From Enorma massiliensis phI (lineage in GTDB: Bacteria; Actinomycetota; Coriobacteriia; Coriobacteriales; Coriobacteriaceae): 53,485 nt of DNA. The notes beneath the pieces are model-generated. The model worked only from the letters and a program-made list of their open reading frames with translations. It did no database searches and was not told the DNA's origin. The first letter of the stretch is position 1; every line of letters begins with the position of its first letter. The position numbers and the translations under genes are program-made. The stretch spans positions 132,252 through 185,736 of the forward strand of contig NZ_HE978574.1 of the NCBI RefSeq assembly GCF_000311845.1, written 5' to 3'. This document shows, piece by piece, positions 35,817 to 43,475 of this stretch.

Positions 35817-36446
35817 TTAGTGCTTGCCGTTGTTCGCAGCTGCGCCGTTCACGTGGTCCCGGGCATAGATGACGCCTTGTGCGAGCGCGAGCTCGCAGGC
35901 GTCTGCTGCGCGCATGATGGTGTCATCGAAGGCCTCAGCGTCCTTGCCGCGCAGTTGCTTGAGCACAAAATCGGCCGTGGGCATGCGGCCCGGAGGCTCG
36001 CCGATGCCCGTGCGGATGCGGCTGAAGTCGCGGCTGCCAAGCTTGTCGATGATCGAGCGCAGGCCGTTGTGCCCGGCGTGCCCGCCGCCGACCTTCACGC
36101 GCACGTCGCCCTCGGGGATGTCGAGCTCGTCGTGGACGACGAGGACCTCCTCCGGCTTGATGCCGTACTCACGGCAGAGCTTGGAGATGGGGCCGCCGCT
36201 CGTGTTCATGAAGCTTTGCGGCTTAACGAGCACGACCTCGCGTACGCCGCCTTCGGCTTCCGTATCGCGCACCTTGGTCGTGGCGACCTCGGCGCCCAGC
36301 TGGTTCTTCCAGTACGATACGCCCGCGCGGCGAGCTAGCTCGTCTACCGTTTTAAACCCAGCATTGTGCCGGGTGTTAGCGTATTCTTCGCCAGGATTGC
36401 CCAGGCCTGCGACCATGCGGATGGGCATTGGTTGTGCTGCCGCCAT
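35817..36446 (-). CDS. pth: Peptidyl-tRNA hydrolase Pth
   Basis: This enzyme cleaves the ester bond of peptidyl-tRNAs that fall off the ribosome. The 209 residues fit bacterial Pth. Active-site residues are visible: Asn17 in GLGNPG, His27 in NTRHNAGF, the FMNTSGGP loop, VHDELD with the catalytic Asp, and GGGHAGHNGLRSI. The frame is open further upstream, but AGAGGGG lies 7 bases before this ATG and the 29 extra residues would match nothing in the family. The gene stands alone, divergent from the nuclease-like gene. Confidence 0.95.
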   Translation of the reverse strand: MAAAQPMPIRMVAGLGNPGEEYANTRHNAGFKTVDELARRAGVSYWKNQLGAEVATTKVRDTEAEGGVREVVLVKPQSFMNTSGGPISKLCREYGIKPEEVLVVHDELDIPEGDVRVKVGGGHAGHNGLRSIIDKLGSRDFSRIRTGIGEPPGRMPTADFVLKQLRGKDAEAFDDTIMRAADACELALAQGVIYARDHVNGAAANNGKH

Positions 36447-36753
36447 GCAAATCCCCTCTTCTGCGACGGGGCCCTTTGTCCGGACCCCGCGTTTTCGCAT
36501 CCATTGCGGACAAATTATCGCTGTTTTGGACACGAAGCGGCCCGATTTAGGACATGTCCGCCGAATGTCCTAAATCGTCCGGATGACGGGACGTAGCTCG
36601 AGCGCGCGGCTACGCATTGGGAGCGCCCGTGCGTTTCGCGTATGGATCTGGTTCGCGTTCGTCCTGGTTCCATCAAAATGTACTCGGGGTATATCTTTTG
36701 TAGGGATGCGATATGGTGAATGAGCGCGGGTGCTCATGTGATACCGTTCGTAC
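36447..36753. promoter_or_regulatory. Divergent intergenic region with GGAC/GTCC motifs and a 13-bp hairpin
   Basis: The perfect inverted repeat CGATTTAGGACAT / ATGTCCTAAATCG lies at 36543-36555 and 36565-36577. Around it are other GGAC or GTCC half-sites (TGTCCGGAC near 36478, GCGGACAA near 36507, TTGGACAC near 36526, CGTCCGGA near 36577). A minus-strand GATAAT sits among them. It could be a regulator-binding cluster for pth, or the edge of a foreign insert carrying the next gene. The right third is AT-richer than the surroundings. Confidence 0.45.
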
Positions 36754-37821
36754 ATGGAAGCACTTGTGATCATAGACTTTTCCGCTTTGCGAGGCGTGCG
36801 TTCCGCCCGCCGCACGTATGGCTCTTTGCCATGGAGTGCTGTGGGCCGCGTTGAGCAACGCCATGCGATCGAGGGTTGCGTGCCCAACGCGGATATGGTT
36901 GATCTTGATGATTTAGCACGCTTGGGCATGTGGGCACCAAATGAAAGCGAGGAGCTCCACGTGCTCGTAGCGAGCGCGGGCGCGCGGCGCGCCCGAGCGC
37001 CGATGCTTTGCCATGTGTGCCCCGGCCCGCTGCCGCTTGGTGCGATTATGCGCGTTGCCCCTGGGGTGTATTGTTCCTCTCCGGCGTACACGGCGCTGAG
37101 GTGCTCGCGTGGCAGATCCGTTCCTGAGATCCTCATTCTGTTGCTTGAACTGTTGGGCTCCTATTCGCTGCCGCCAGAGGCCACATTTCCTATCGCGTGG
37201 GGCGGGGTCTGGCCCGATGAGGTTGAAAGAAAGTCTGTTGAGCAGATTCACTATCCAAGTGAGCCGGTGGCGACAATAAAAGAGCTTCAGGCAATGGCGC
37301 GTTATGCAAAGAGCAGCGAGTACGCCAACTTTAGAACTGCCGTACGTCTTGCAGCGACGGGCTCGAGGTCGCCAGCCGAGTCGATCATGTATGGGATGCT
37401 TGCCCCGCCCTTGCGATTCGGAGCTTTCGGGATTTCGTCCCTGAAGGGAGGCATGCTGCTCAATCATCGGATTGATTTCGATACTACTTCGCTTCATATG
37501 GCGTCAGGGGTGCCGTATGCTGTGTGCGATGCGTACATTCCTGCTGCCCATATTGATACGGAGTACAACGGAGTCGGGCACGAGGAGGAGAACCGTCGGA
37601 TTCATGACGGGCAGCGCAACAACGGTCTCAAGGGTATGGGTGTTACGGTGCTCGTTATCAACCGGGACCAGATGCGTGACATTGTTGCTTTGGAAGCAAT
37701 TGCCCGTTCGATTCATAAGGCGGCTGGCGGCCTGCTTCGGTATCGATACTCTGGCGTCCGCCAGCGTCAGACAGCATGGCTCAATGGCTTGCGGGCGGGG
37801 AGCGGACTTCCTCCCGCGTAG
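36754..37821 (+). CDS. DUF559/VSR-like endonuclease-domain protein with AbiEi-like N-terminus
   Basis: This is a 355-residue soluble protein. The last 90 residues look like the DUF559/very-short-patch-repair nuclease fold: AHIDTEYNGVGHEEE supplies the Asp and Glu of a PD-(D/E)xK-type site, followed by HDGQRNNGLKGMGVTVLVI, which fits the usual D..R...L...G pattern. The N-terminal third contains IMRVAPGVYCSSP, like the R..rGvY stretch of AbiEi antitoxins. The role may be DNA repair or phage defence; no partner gene is adjacent. The coding sequence is visibly less GC-rich than its neighbours, which suggests transfer. There is no ribosome binding site before the ATG. A TGTGATACC extended -10 lies 8 bases upstream, so a leaderless transcript is possible. 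Confidence 0.7.
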   Translation: MEALVIIDFSALRGVRSARRTYGSLPWSAVGRVEQRHAIEGCVPNADMVDLDDLARLGMWAPNESEELHVLVASAGARRARAPMLCHVCPGPLPLGAIMRVAPGVYCSSPAYTALRCSRGRSVPEILILLLELLGSYSLPPEATFPIAWGGVWPDEVERKSVEQIHYPSEPVATIKELQAMARYAKSSEYANFRTAVRLAATGSRSPAESIMYGMLAPPLRFGAFGISSLKGGMLLNHRIDFDTTSLHMASGVPYAVCDAYIPAAHIDTEYNGVGHEEENRRIHDGQRNNGLKGMGVTVLVINRDQMRDIVALEAIARSIHKAAGGLLRYRYSGVRQRQTAWLNGLRAGSGLPPA

Positions 37822-37842
37822 TTTTTCTTTCAAATGCCGCTT

Positions 37843-38031
37843 TTTCTGGCAGTTATTTCAACTATGAACGATTGCAGGGGCGATGCGGCGAGCATCGTCC
37901 GCAGCTGGATGGCGGAACCGTCAAATAAGAGACAAAAACCAGGCATTTTGCTAGGTGAGTTGGCGTCAAAAAGCCATGGCGGGCGTCGCGGCGGCTGCCA
38001 AATCGTTCATAGTTGAAATAACTGCCAGAAA
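37843..38031. repeat. 189-bp element with perfect 31-bp terminal inverted repeats
   Basis: Positions 37843-37873 are the exact reverse complement of 38001-38031. The ends start TTTCTGGCAGTTATTTCAAC, and the 127 bp between them carries no ORF and no obvious symmetry. The form is that of a miniature inverted-repeat element, although no target-site duplication is visible. It begins 21 bases after the nuclease-like gene. Confidence 0.85.
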
Positions 38032-38060
38032 TAATTGGATTTATTGAAAAAAGTTGCTCT

Positions 38061-38105
38061 GAACACAAAATAGGGGGCCGCGGCATATGCCGCGGCCCCC
38101 TATTT
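38061..38105 (-). terminator. Intrinsic terminator of the glmU-prs operon
   Basis: A 38-bp perfect palindrome (arms AAATAGGGGGCCGCGGCA and complement) is followed on the minus strand by TGTGTTC after its own ATTT. It lies 25 bases past the prs stop. Confidence 0.85.
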
Positions 38106-38130
38106 CGCAGGCGTTGCGATTGCGGATGTC

Positions 38131-39114
38131 TTACATCGCGAAGTCGCCGCCGACGAGCTTGGAGACGCTCTCCTCGTCGTACACGGCCGCGATCGCGTTG
38201 GCGAACTCGTCTGCCACCGTAATGGTCTTGATCTTGCCGGCAGCCTCGACGGGGATGGAGTCCGTGACCACGCACTCGACGATCGGCGCATCGTTCAGGC
38301 GCTCGATAGCGGGGCCGGAGAAGATGCCATGGGTAGCGCACACATAGATGTCGCCGGCGCCCATCTTCTTGAGCTCGCGCACGCTTGCGCACAGCGTGCC
38401 CGCGGTGTCGATCATGTCGTCGTTGATGATGCAGGTCTTGCCCTCGATATCGCCGATGATGCCCATGACCTCAGCGGCGTTGTGGCGCGGACGGCCCTTG
38501 TGCGCGATGGCGAGCGAGCAATCGAGCATGTCGGAGAGCTTCTTCGCAGCCTTGGCGCGTCCCACGTCCGGAGACACGACAACAAGGTTGTCGGTATCGA
38601 AGTGCATGTTGTTGTAGTACTCGCCAAAGAGCGGCAGCGCGGAGAGGTGGTTCACGGGGATGTCGAAGAAGCCCTGGATCTGCCCCTGGTGCAGGTCGAG
38701 CGTGATGACACGGTCAACGCCTGCACGCTCGAGCAGGTTGGCAACGAGGCGCGCAGTGATGGGCTCGCGCGGCGCGGCCTTGCGATCCTGGCGCGCGTAG
38801 CCGTAGTGGGTGATGCACGCGGTGATAGTGCGGGCCGAGGCGCGCTTCGCGGCGTCGGTGGCAATGAGCAGCTCCATGAGCGCGTCGTTGACGTCGCCCG
38901 AGATGGACTGGATGAAGAACACGTCGGCGCCGCGCACCGTCTCATCGAAGCGCGCGTAGATCTCGCCGTTGGCGAACTTCTCGAGTGCCAGGCCCGAGAG
39001 CTCGACCCCCAATAGGTCCGCGACCTTTTCTGCTAGCGGCCTGTTCGCTGTGCCCGAGTACAGGCGCAGCGTTTTCTGCATGGCACACGTCTTCGATGGG
39101 TCGTTGATGGGCAT
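38131..39114 (-). CDS. prs: Ribose-phosphate pyrophosphokinase (PRPP synthase)
   Basis: This enzyme makes PRPP from ribose-5-phosphate and ATP, the shared precursor for purines, pyrimidines, histidine, tryptophan and NAD. The 327 residues fit a class I Prs. ATP-site RQDRKA, the binding motif DLHQGQIQGFFDIPVNHL and the PRPP loop INDDMIDTAGTL are all present. AAGGAGAAGGGGA lies directly before the chosen ATG; an in-frame start 15 codons upstream is not needed. It follows glmU by 54 bases, the gene pair seen in many Gram-positive bacteria, and ends in a strong terminator. It supplies substrate to PurF encoded elsewhere in the window. Confidence 0.96.
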   Translation of the reverse strand: MPINDPSKTCAMQKTLRLYSGTANRPLAEKVADLLGVELSGLALEKFANGEIYARFDETVRGADVFFIQSISGDVNDALMELLIATDAAKRASARTITACITHYGYARQDRKAAPREPITARLVANLLERAGVDRVITLDLHQGQIQGFFDIPVNHLSALPLFGEYYNNMHFDTDNLVVVSPDVGRAKAAKKLSDMLDCSLAIAHKGRPRHNAAEVMGIIGDIEGKTCIINDDMIDTAGTLCASVRELKKMGAGDIYVCATHGIFSGPAIERLNDAPIVECVVTDSIPVEAAGKIKTITVADEFANAIAAVYDEESVSKLVGGDFAM

Positions 39115-39168
39115 GTTCCCCTTCTCCTTCTGCTCGACTGATGTAACGTTCGAGGCCAATAGATACCG

Positions 39169-40560
39169 TTACTGCCGCGCGATCTTGCGCTCGGAGTAGC
39201 CGGTTATGATGCGCTGCTCGGTGCGCTCGATAGCAAGCGCACCGTCAGGAACATCCTTGGTAATAGTGCCGCCGGCGCCCGTCACCGCGTTCGACCCGAT
39301 GTTCACGGGCGCGACCATCATGGTGTCCGATCCGATGAACGTGTTGTCGCCGATGGTGGTCGGGTTCTTGTGGACGCCGTCGTAGTTGCAGGTGATGGAG
39401 CCGGCGCCGATGTTTACGCCCGCTCCCATGGTGGTGTCGCCAATATACGAGAGGTGGGGGACCTTGGAGCCCTCGCCGATGGTGGATTTCTTGATTTCGA
39501 CATGCGTGCCCACATGGGCGCGGTCGAGCAGGTGCGTGCCGGGCCGCAGATAGGCGCGCGGCCCCACGGTGACCTCGTTCTCGATGACGACATCGATGCC
39601 AACGGTTTCGTTAAGCGAGCAGCCGTTGCCGCAGGTCACATTGGTGAGGCGCGTGTTGGGGCCAACCTCGCAGCCTTCGCCGATGCGGCAGGTGCCGTCC
39701 ATGAAGGTGAGCGGCCACACTACCGTGTCGCGGCCGATGGTGCAATCCGGCCCGATCCAAGCGAGAGCGGGGTCGATAAAGGTGACGCCCTCCGCCATGA
39801 GGGTCTCATTGATGCGATCGCGCGCGATGGCGGTGAGTTCGGCGAGCTGCGCGCGGCTGTTGACGCCGAGGCCGTCTCGATAGTCGTCGCAGCAGAAGGA
39901 AGTCACGCGCTGCCCGGCCTCGCGCAGGATGGCGAGCATGTCGGGCAGATAGTACTCGCCCTGGGCGTTGTCGTTGTTGATCTCGTCGATGTGGGCGGCG
40001 AGCAGGGCGCCGTCGAAGGCGTAGCAGCCAGCGTTGCATTCCTGGATGGCAGCCTGGCTGGGCGTGCAGTCTTTCTGTTCGACGATCTCGATGAGGGAGC
40101 CTGCGTCGTCGAGCACGATGCGGCCGTAGCCGAAGGGATCGGGCGGCAGCATCGAGAGCACGGCACCCGCGGCTTTTCCAGTGGCGACGGTCTCAGCGAA
40201 TCGCTGGATGGTTTCGGGCTGGATGAGCGGCAGGTCGCCGTTAAGCACAACGACCGGCCCTTCCGAGATGCCGCATGCCGAGAGGGCGACCTTGACGGCG
40301 TGGCCCGTTCCCAGCCGTTCGGCCTGTTCCACGCATTCGATGGATGCCGCGGCGCTCGCATAGGAGGCGTCGATGATGTCGCGCACTTCCTGCGCGTGGC
40401 TGCCCACGACCACGATGATGCGCTGGCAGCCAGCGGCAATCGCCGCGTCGGCTACCCATTCGATCATCGGTTTGCCCAGAATCTTGTGGGCGACCTTAGC
40501 ATGGTTTGATTTCATGCGGGTGCCCTCGCCCGCAGCAAGAATGATGGCAGTTGCTTCCAT
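39169..40560 (-). CDS. glmU: Bifunctional GlmU (GlcN-1-P acetyltransferase / UDP-GlcNAc pyrophosphorylase)
   Basis: This enzyme makes UDP-N-acetylglucosamine for peptidoglycan and other glycans. The uridyltransferase domain (1-230) opens with AIILAAGEGTRMKS and has LNGDLPL near 105 and GYGRIV near 140. The C-terminal left-handed beta helix (about 255-450) shows hexapeptide repeats (IGPDCTIG, IGEGCEVG, VGTHVEI, MGAGVNIGAG), with the acetyltransferase His in RAHVGTHVE. At 463 residues the length is standard. The start has GGGGGAG 4 bases upstream; longer in-frame starts lack one and would add non-family sequence. It is the first gene of an operon with prs. Confidence 0.96.
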   Translation of the reverse strand: MEATAIILAAGEGTRMKSNHAKVAHKILGKPMIEWVADAAIAAGCQRIIVVVGSHAQEVRDIIDASYASAAASIECVEQAERLGTGHAVKVALSACGISEGPVVVLNGDLPLIQPETIQRFAETVATGKAAGAVLSMLPPDPFGYGRIVLDDAGSLIEIVEQKDCTPSQAAIQECNAGCYAFDGALLAAHIDEINNDNAQGEYYLPDMLAILREAGQRVTSFCCDDYRDGLGVNSRAQLAELTAIARDRINETLMAEGVTFIDPALAWIGPDCTIGRDTVVWPLTFMDGTCRIGEGCEVGPNTRLTNVTCGNGCSLNETVGIDVVIENEVTVGPRAYLRPGTHLLDRAHVGTHVEIKKSTIGEGSKVPHLSYIGDTTMGAGVNIGAGSITCNYDGVHKNPTTIGDNTFIGSDTMMVAPVNIGSNAVTGAGGTITKDVPDGALAIERTEQRIITGYSERKIARQ

Positions 40561-41037
40561 GAACTCCCCCGAATTGCGCGTACCGTACAATGCCGAAGCG
40601 CTCGGCTTGAGGCGGTTCACGCGGCTGCGCGCGGGGCGCTGCACCAAGAATGTGACTCAAATCGAGCAGGATGTCACTTGGATGATACCTTAGCGGGCAA
40701 GTATGCGGGGGCAACAAGGAGGGCGAAGCGCCAAACGTCACAGCGAATGCGCAGGCGCGGCGCGGTTGCGTGGGGGCGCGAGGGGCGGCGGGGCGAGTGC
40801 GCCGCGGTTGCGGCCCAATCGCGCGGTGTGAAGGCACGGAACCGGCGACGAGGCAGCGGGCGCACGGTCCCGTGGCGCGGCGTGCGAGGTCGGCGGAGCG
40901 GCGAGGTGCTGCGCGGTGGCGAAGCGCTAGGCACGCAGCCCGACCGGATGGCGCGCTCTGATTTTGGGTAGACCAATAGTACATGCTCGCAGGGCCCGCG
41001 CTGCGCGGTCTATTTTCGCTTGAACATTTGGAGAGAT
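40561..41037. other. Very GC-rich intergenic region, no gene seen
   Basis: Open frames cross this stretch on both strands, but they are Arg/Ala-rich, have no ribosome binding sites and overlap one another, as expected from composition alone. A minus-strand TATCAT (40681-40686) could be a -10 of glmU, with no clear -35. No hairpin or repeat stands out. Confidence 0.5.
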
Positions 41038-43041
41038 ATGCACGGGGATACCATTCTGCTTATGACCTTCGTGTTCGCGCTCGTCGCGGCATTTGCCGGC
41101 GGCGTTGTGGCGCGTGCGCTTCGCTTGCCGCCCATCGTGGGCTATCTTGTTGGCGGGCTTGTGGTGAGCCCATTTACGCCGGGCTTCATCGGCGATTCGG
41201 ATGCCATGAACCAGCTGTCCGAGGTCGGCGTCATGTTCATGATGTTCAGCACGGGCCTGCATTTCTCGCTCAAGGACCTCTTCGAGGTCAAAGGCATCGC
41301 GGTGCCGGGAGCTATCTTGCAGATAGCCGTGGGTACCGTGGCGGGCTATGCGCTGGCGCAGGCGTTCGGATGGACGCCCGAGGCAGGCATCATGCTCGGC
41401 CTTTCGGTGAGCATCGCGTCGACGGTGGTCCTCATCAAGAACCTGACGGACGCGGGCCTGTACCAGAGCCATGGCGGCCGTGTGGCGACGGGGTGGCTCA
41501 TCGTGGAGGACCTGGCGACGGTCGTGATTTTGGTGGTGCTGCCGGTGGTCTTCGGTCCGGGCGAGACCTCGGGCGCCGAGCTGGCGGCGGGCCTTGCCGA
41601 AGCGCTGCTTAAAACGGTGGCGTTCGTGCTGCTTATGCTCGTGGTGGGATCGCGCGTGCTGCCATGGGTGCTCGGTAAGATCGCGCGCTTCTGCCCCAGC
41701 GAGCTCTTCCAGTTGGCCGTGGTGGTGATCGCGCTCGGCACGGCCATGGCGGCTTCGCTGCTGTTCGATCTCTCGGTAGCGCTCGGGGCCTTCCTGGCCG
41801 GCGTGGTGGTGAGCGGGTCCAAGCTCTCGCATCGCGTGGCTGCCGAGGCCATCCCCTTCAAAGACCTCTTCTCCATCATCTTCTTCGCTTCGGTGGGCAT
41901 GATGGTCAACCCGGTGACCCTCGCTTCGCATGTGGGAGAGCTTATTGCGCTCGTGGCGCTCATCATGGTGGGCAAATGGCTCATCAACATGGTGCTCGGC
42001 GTAGTGCTTTCGGCTGGATTGCATGGCACGCTCACGGTGGCGGCGGGACTCGCGCAGATTGGCGAGTTCTCGTTCATCATCGGACAGACCGGTATGGGGC
42101 TGGGGATTCTCACCGCCGAGCAGTACACGCTCATTTTGGGTGGCGCCGTGGTGTCGATCGCGCTCAATTCGTTCGCGTTCAAGCTTATCGACCCCATCGA
42201 GAGGTGGATGCGCAAGCATGCGCGGCTCGCTGCCCTGTATGAGCGCCATGTGCGCCAGTTTGAGGAGCCGTCGAGCGACGTGCGCGATCACGTGGTCGTG
42301 GTGGGGTATGGGCACGCGGGAAGGTGCGTGACCGAGGTGCTCAAGAATCTCGATATCCCGTGTTTGGTCGTAGAGCGCGACCTGGAAACGGCGGAGGAGG
42401 CAGAGGCGGATGGCCTGTGCGTGCTGGTGGGAGATGCGGCCAATTCCGAGATTTTGGCTCATGCACATTTGGATGCAGCGCGCGTGCTCGTGATCGCGGG
42501 CGGCGGAGACGCGGCGGCCGAGGCGATTGCCTACGAAGCGCGCCTGTTCGCGCCTGGTCTGCACATCGTGACGCGTGCCGAGGATGAAGACGGCCTAAAG
42601 GCGCTCGCGGCCGCTGGCGCCAACGAGGTCGTGAGGCCGGAGCTCGAGGGCGGTATCGAGCTTATGCGCCATACGCTCATCGATTTGGGCTACACGCCCC
42701 GCCAAATTCAGGATTACGCGAACGAGCTGCGTGCAAGCGGTTACGAGGCCTTGGGCGACAACGCCCAGGGTGCGCGGCGGCGTGCGTTCGAGCGCCTAGT
42801 GGCGTCGCTTTCCGAGGTGGAGCTCGAGTGGGTGTTGGTGGGCGAAGCAAGTACGGCCGCCGGGAGCACCCTTGCCGACCTCGATCTGCGCGCAAAGACG
42901 GGCGTCAACGCGGTGGCGCTCCGCCGCGGAGGCGAGGTGACGCTGTTCCTCGATGCGCGGACCGAGCTGCACAAGGGCGATAAGGTTGGTCTCGTTGGCA
43001 CCGTGGAGCAGGTGGAGGCCGCAGCGAAGCTGTTCGCGTAG
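41038..43041 (+). CDS. Kef-type cation:proton antiporter with TrkA-N and TrkA-C domains
   Basis: This is a CPA2-family membrane antiporter of 667 residues. The transporter domain (about 5-375) has about 12 helices and begins RALRLPPIVGYLVGGLVVSP. STVVLIKNL and FLAGVVVSGS are typical of KefB/KefC-type proteins. A TrkA-N Rossmann domain (about 410-530, VVVGYGHAGRCVTEVL) binds NAD(H) or a nucleotide, and a TrkA-C domain forms the last 80 residues. Such proteins export K+ or Na+ in exchange for H+ under ligand control. GGAGAG lies just before the ATG; an in-frame TTG six codons upstream is less likely. No ancillary KefF/KefG gene is adjacent. With kup it is one of two potassium-related genes in the window. 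Confidence 0.92.
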   Translation: MHGDTILLMTFVFALVAAFAGGVVARALRLPPIVGYLVGGLVVSPFTPGFIGDSDAMNQLSEVGVMFMMFSTGLHFSLKDLFEVKGIAVPGAILQIAVGTVAGYALAQAFGWTPEAGIMLGLSVSIASTVVLIKNLTDAGLYQSHGGRVATGWLIVEDLATVVILVVLPVVFGPGETSGAELAAGLAEALLKTVAFVLLMLVVGSRVLPWVLGKIARFCPSELFQLAVVVIALGTAMAASLLFDLSVALGAFLAGVVVSGSKLSHRVAAEAIPFKDLFSIIFFASVGMMVNPVTLASHVGELIALVALIMVGKWLINMVLGVVLSAGLHGTLTVAAGLAQIGEFSFIIGQTGMGLGILTAEQYTLILGGAVVSIALNSFAFKLIDPIERWMRKHARLAALYERHVRQFEEPSSDVRDHVVVVGYGHAGRCVTEVLKNLDIPCLVVERDLETAEEAEADGLCVLVGDAANSEILAHAHLDAARVLVIAGGGDAAAEAIAYEARLFAPGLHIVTRAEDEDGLKALAAAGANEVVRPELEGGIELMRHTLIDLGYTPRQIQDYANELRASGYEALGDNAQGARRRAFERLVASLSEVELEWVLVGEASTAAGSTLADLDLRAKTGVNAVALRRGGEVTLFLDARTELHKGDKVGLVGTVEQVEAAAKLFA

Positions 43042-43153
43042 CGGCGGGACGTGCCCGCCAAGCGAATTCGCCCTCGCTGCCGGGCTCGCCGCCGCCAGAA
43101 CCCCTCCTCCGTGCTTGACAAGACGTCAGCCTGCAACAGTTCTGTAACATTCC

Positions 43154-43182
43154 TTGACTCCACTCAACTAAAGCGACACAAT
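43154..43182 (+). promoter_or_regulatory. Promoter of the cstA leader
   Basis: TTGACT (43154-43159) and CACAAT (43177-43182) are separated by 17 bases. A perfect TTGACA at 43115-43120 has no matching -10 at normal spacing. Confidence 0.6.
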
Positions 43183-43250
43183 CTAGTTCGCCGAAAGGGC
43201 AGCGAGGGCGGCACGGGGCCGCGCTCGATAGAACGAAAGGTTGCTCTGCG

Positions 43251-43292
43251 ATGCATGCTTACCTACTAATTTCGGGTGAGATTATTAGCTAG
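43251..43292 (+). CDS. Putative 13-residue leader peptide upstream of cstA
   Basis: ATG to TAG encodes MHAYLLISGEIIS. GAAAGG lies about 10 bases upstream. The codons include CTA CTA ATT and ATT ATT, which are rare in this GC-rich genome. The ORF starts about 60 bases after the promoter start and ends exactly at the foot of a strong stem-loop, ahead of an intrinsic terminator. The arrangement resembles ribosome-controlled attenuation. No direct proof of translation exists. Confidence 0.45.
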   Translation: MHAYLLISGEIIS

Positions 43293-43331
43293 CGCGGGTT
43301 TGGTATATCGCCAGCCCGCGCTCATCGCGGG
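43291..43331 (+). promoter_or_regulatory. Two mutually exclusive stem-loops in the cstA leader
   Basis: AGCGCGGG (43291-43298) pairs with CCCGCGCT (43315-43322), reinforced by TGG/CCA. The same CCCGCG can instead pair with CGCGGG (43326-43331). The first stem would be covered by a ribosome stopped at the end of the leader ORF. Confidence 0.5.
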
Positions 43332-43341
43332 CGGCTGTAAG

Positions 43342-43377
43342 GCGAGGGCCGTCGTATATCGAGGCCCTCGCTTTTTT
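43342..43377 (+). terminator. Intrinsic terminator inside the cstA leader
   Basis: GCGAGGGCC pairs with GGCCCTCGC over a 12-nt loop and is followed by TTTTTT. It lies between the only good promoter and the cstA start 98 bases downstream. It either ends a small RNA of about 190 nt or controls read-through into cstA. Confidence 0.85.
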
Positions 43378-43475
43378 GTATCTGCCCGTGCTCGCGCGAT
43401 GCGCCCAGGCCGGTGAGCCGGCAGGCGCGAATGTAGATCGCATCATCTTCGGGGCTCCGAGGGAAGGAACGTGTC

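Noticed and set aside
40496-40984. Overlapping open frames on both strands in the gap between glmU and the antiporter
   Set aside because: The region has extreme GC content, which removes stop codons. The frames lack ribosome binding sites and give Arg/Ala/Pro-rich products.
40927-42564. 545-codon open frame on the minus strand
   Set aside because: It is antisense to the Kef-type antiporter, with His/Arg-rich composition and no family features.
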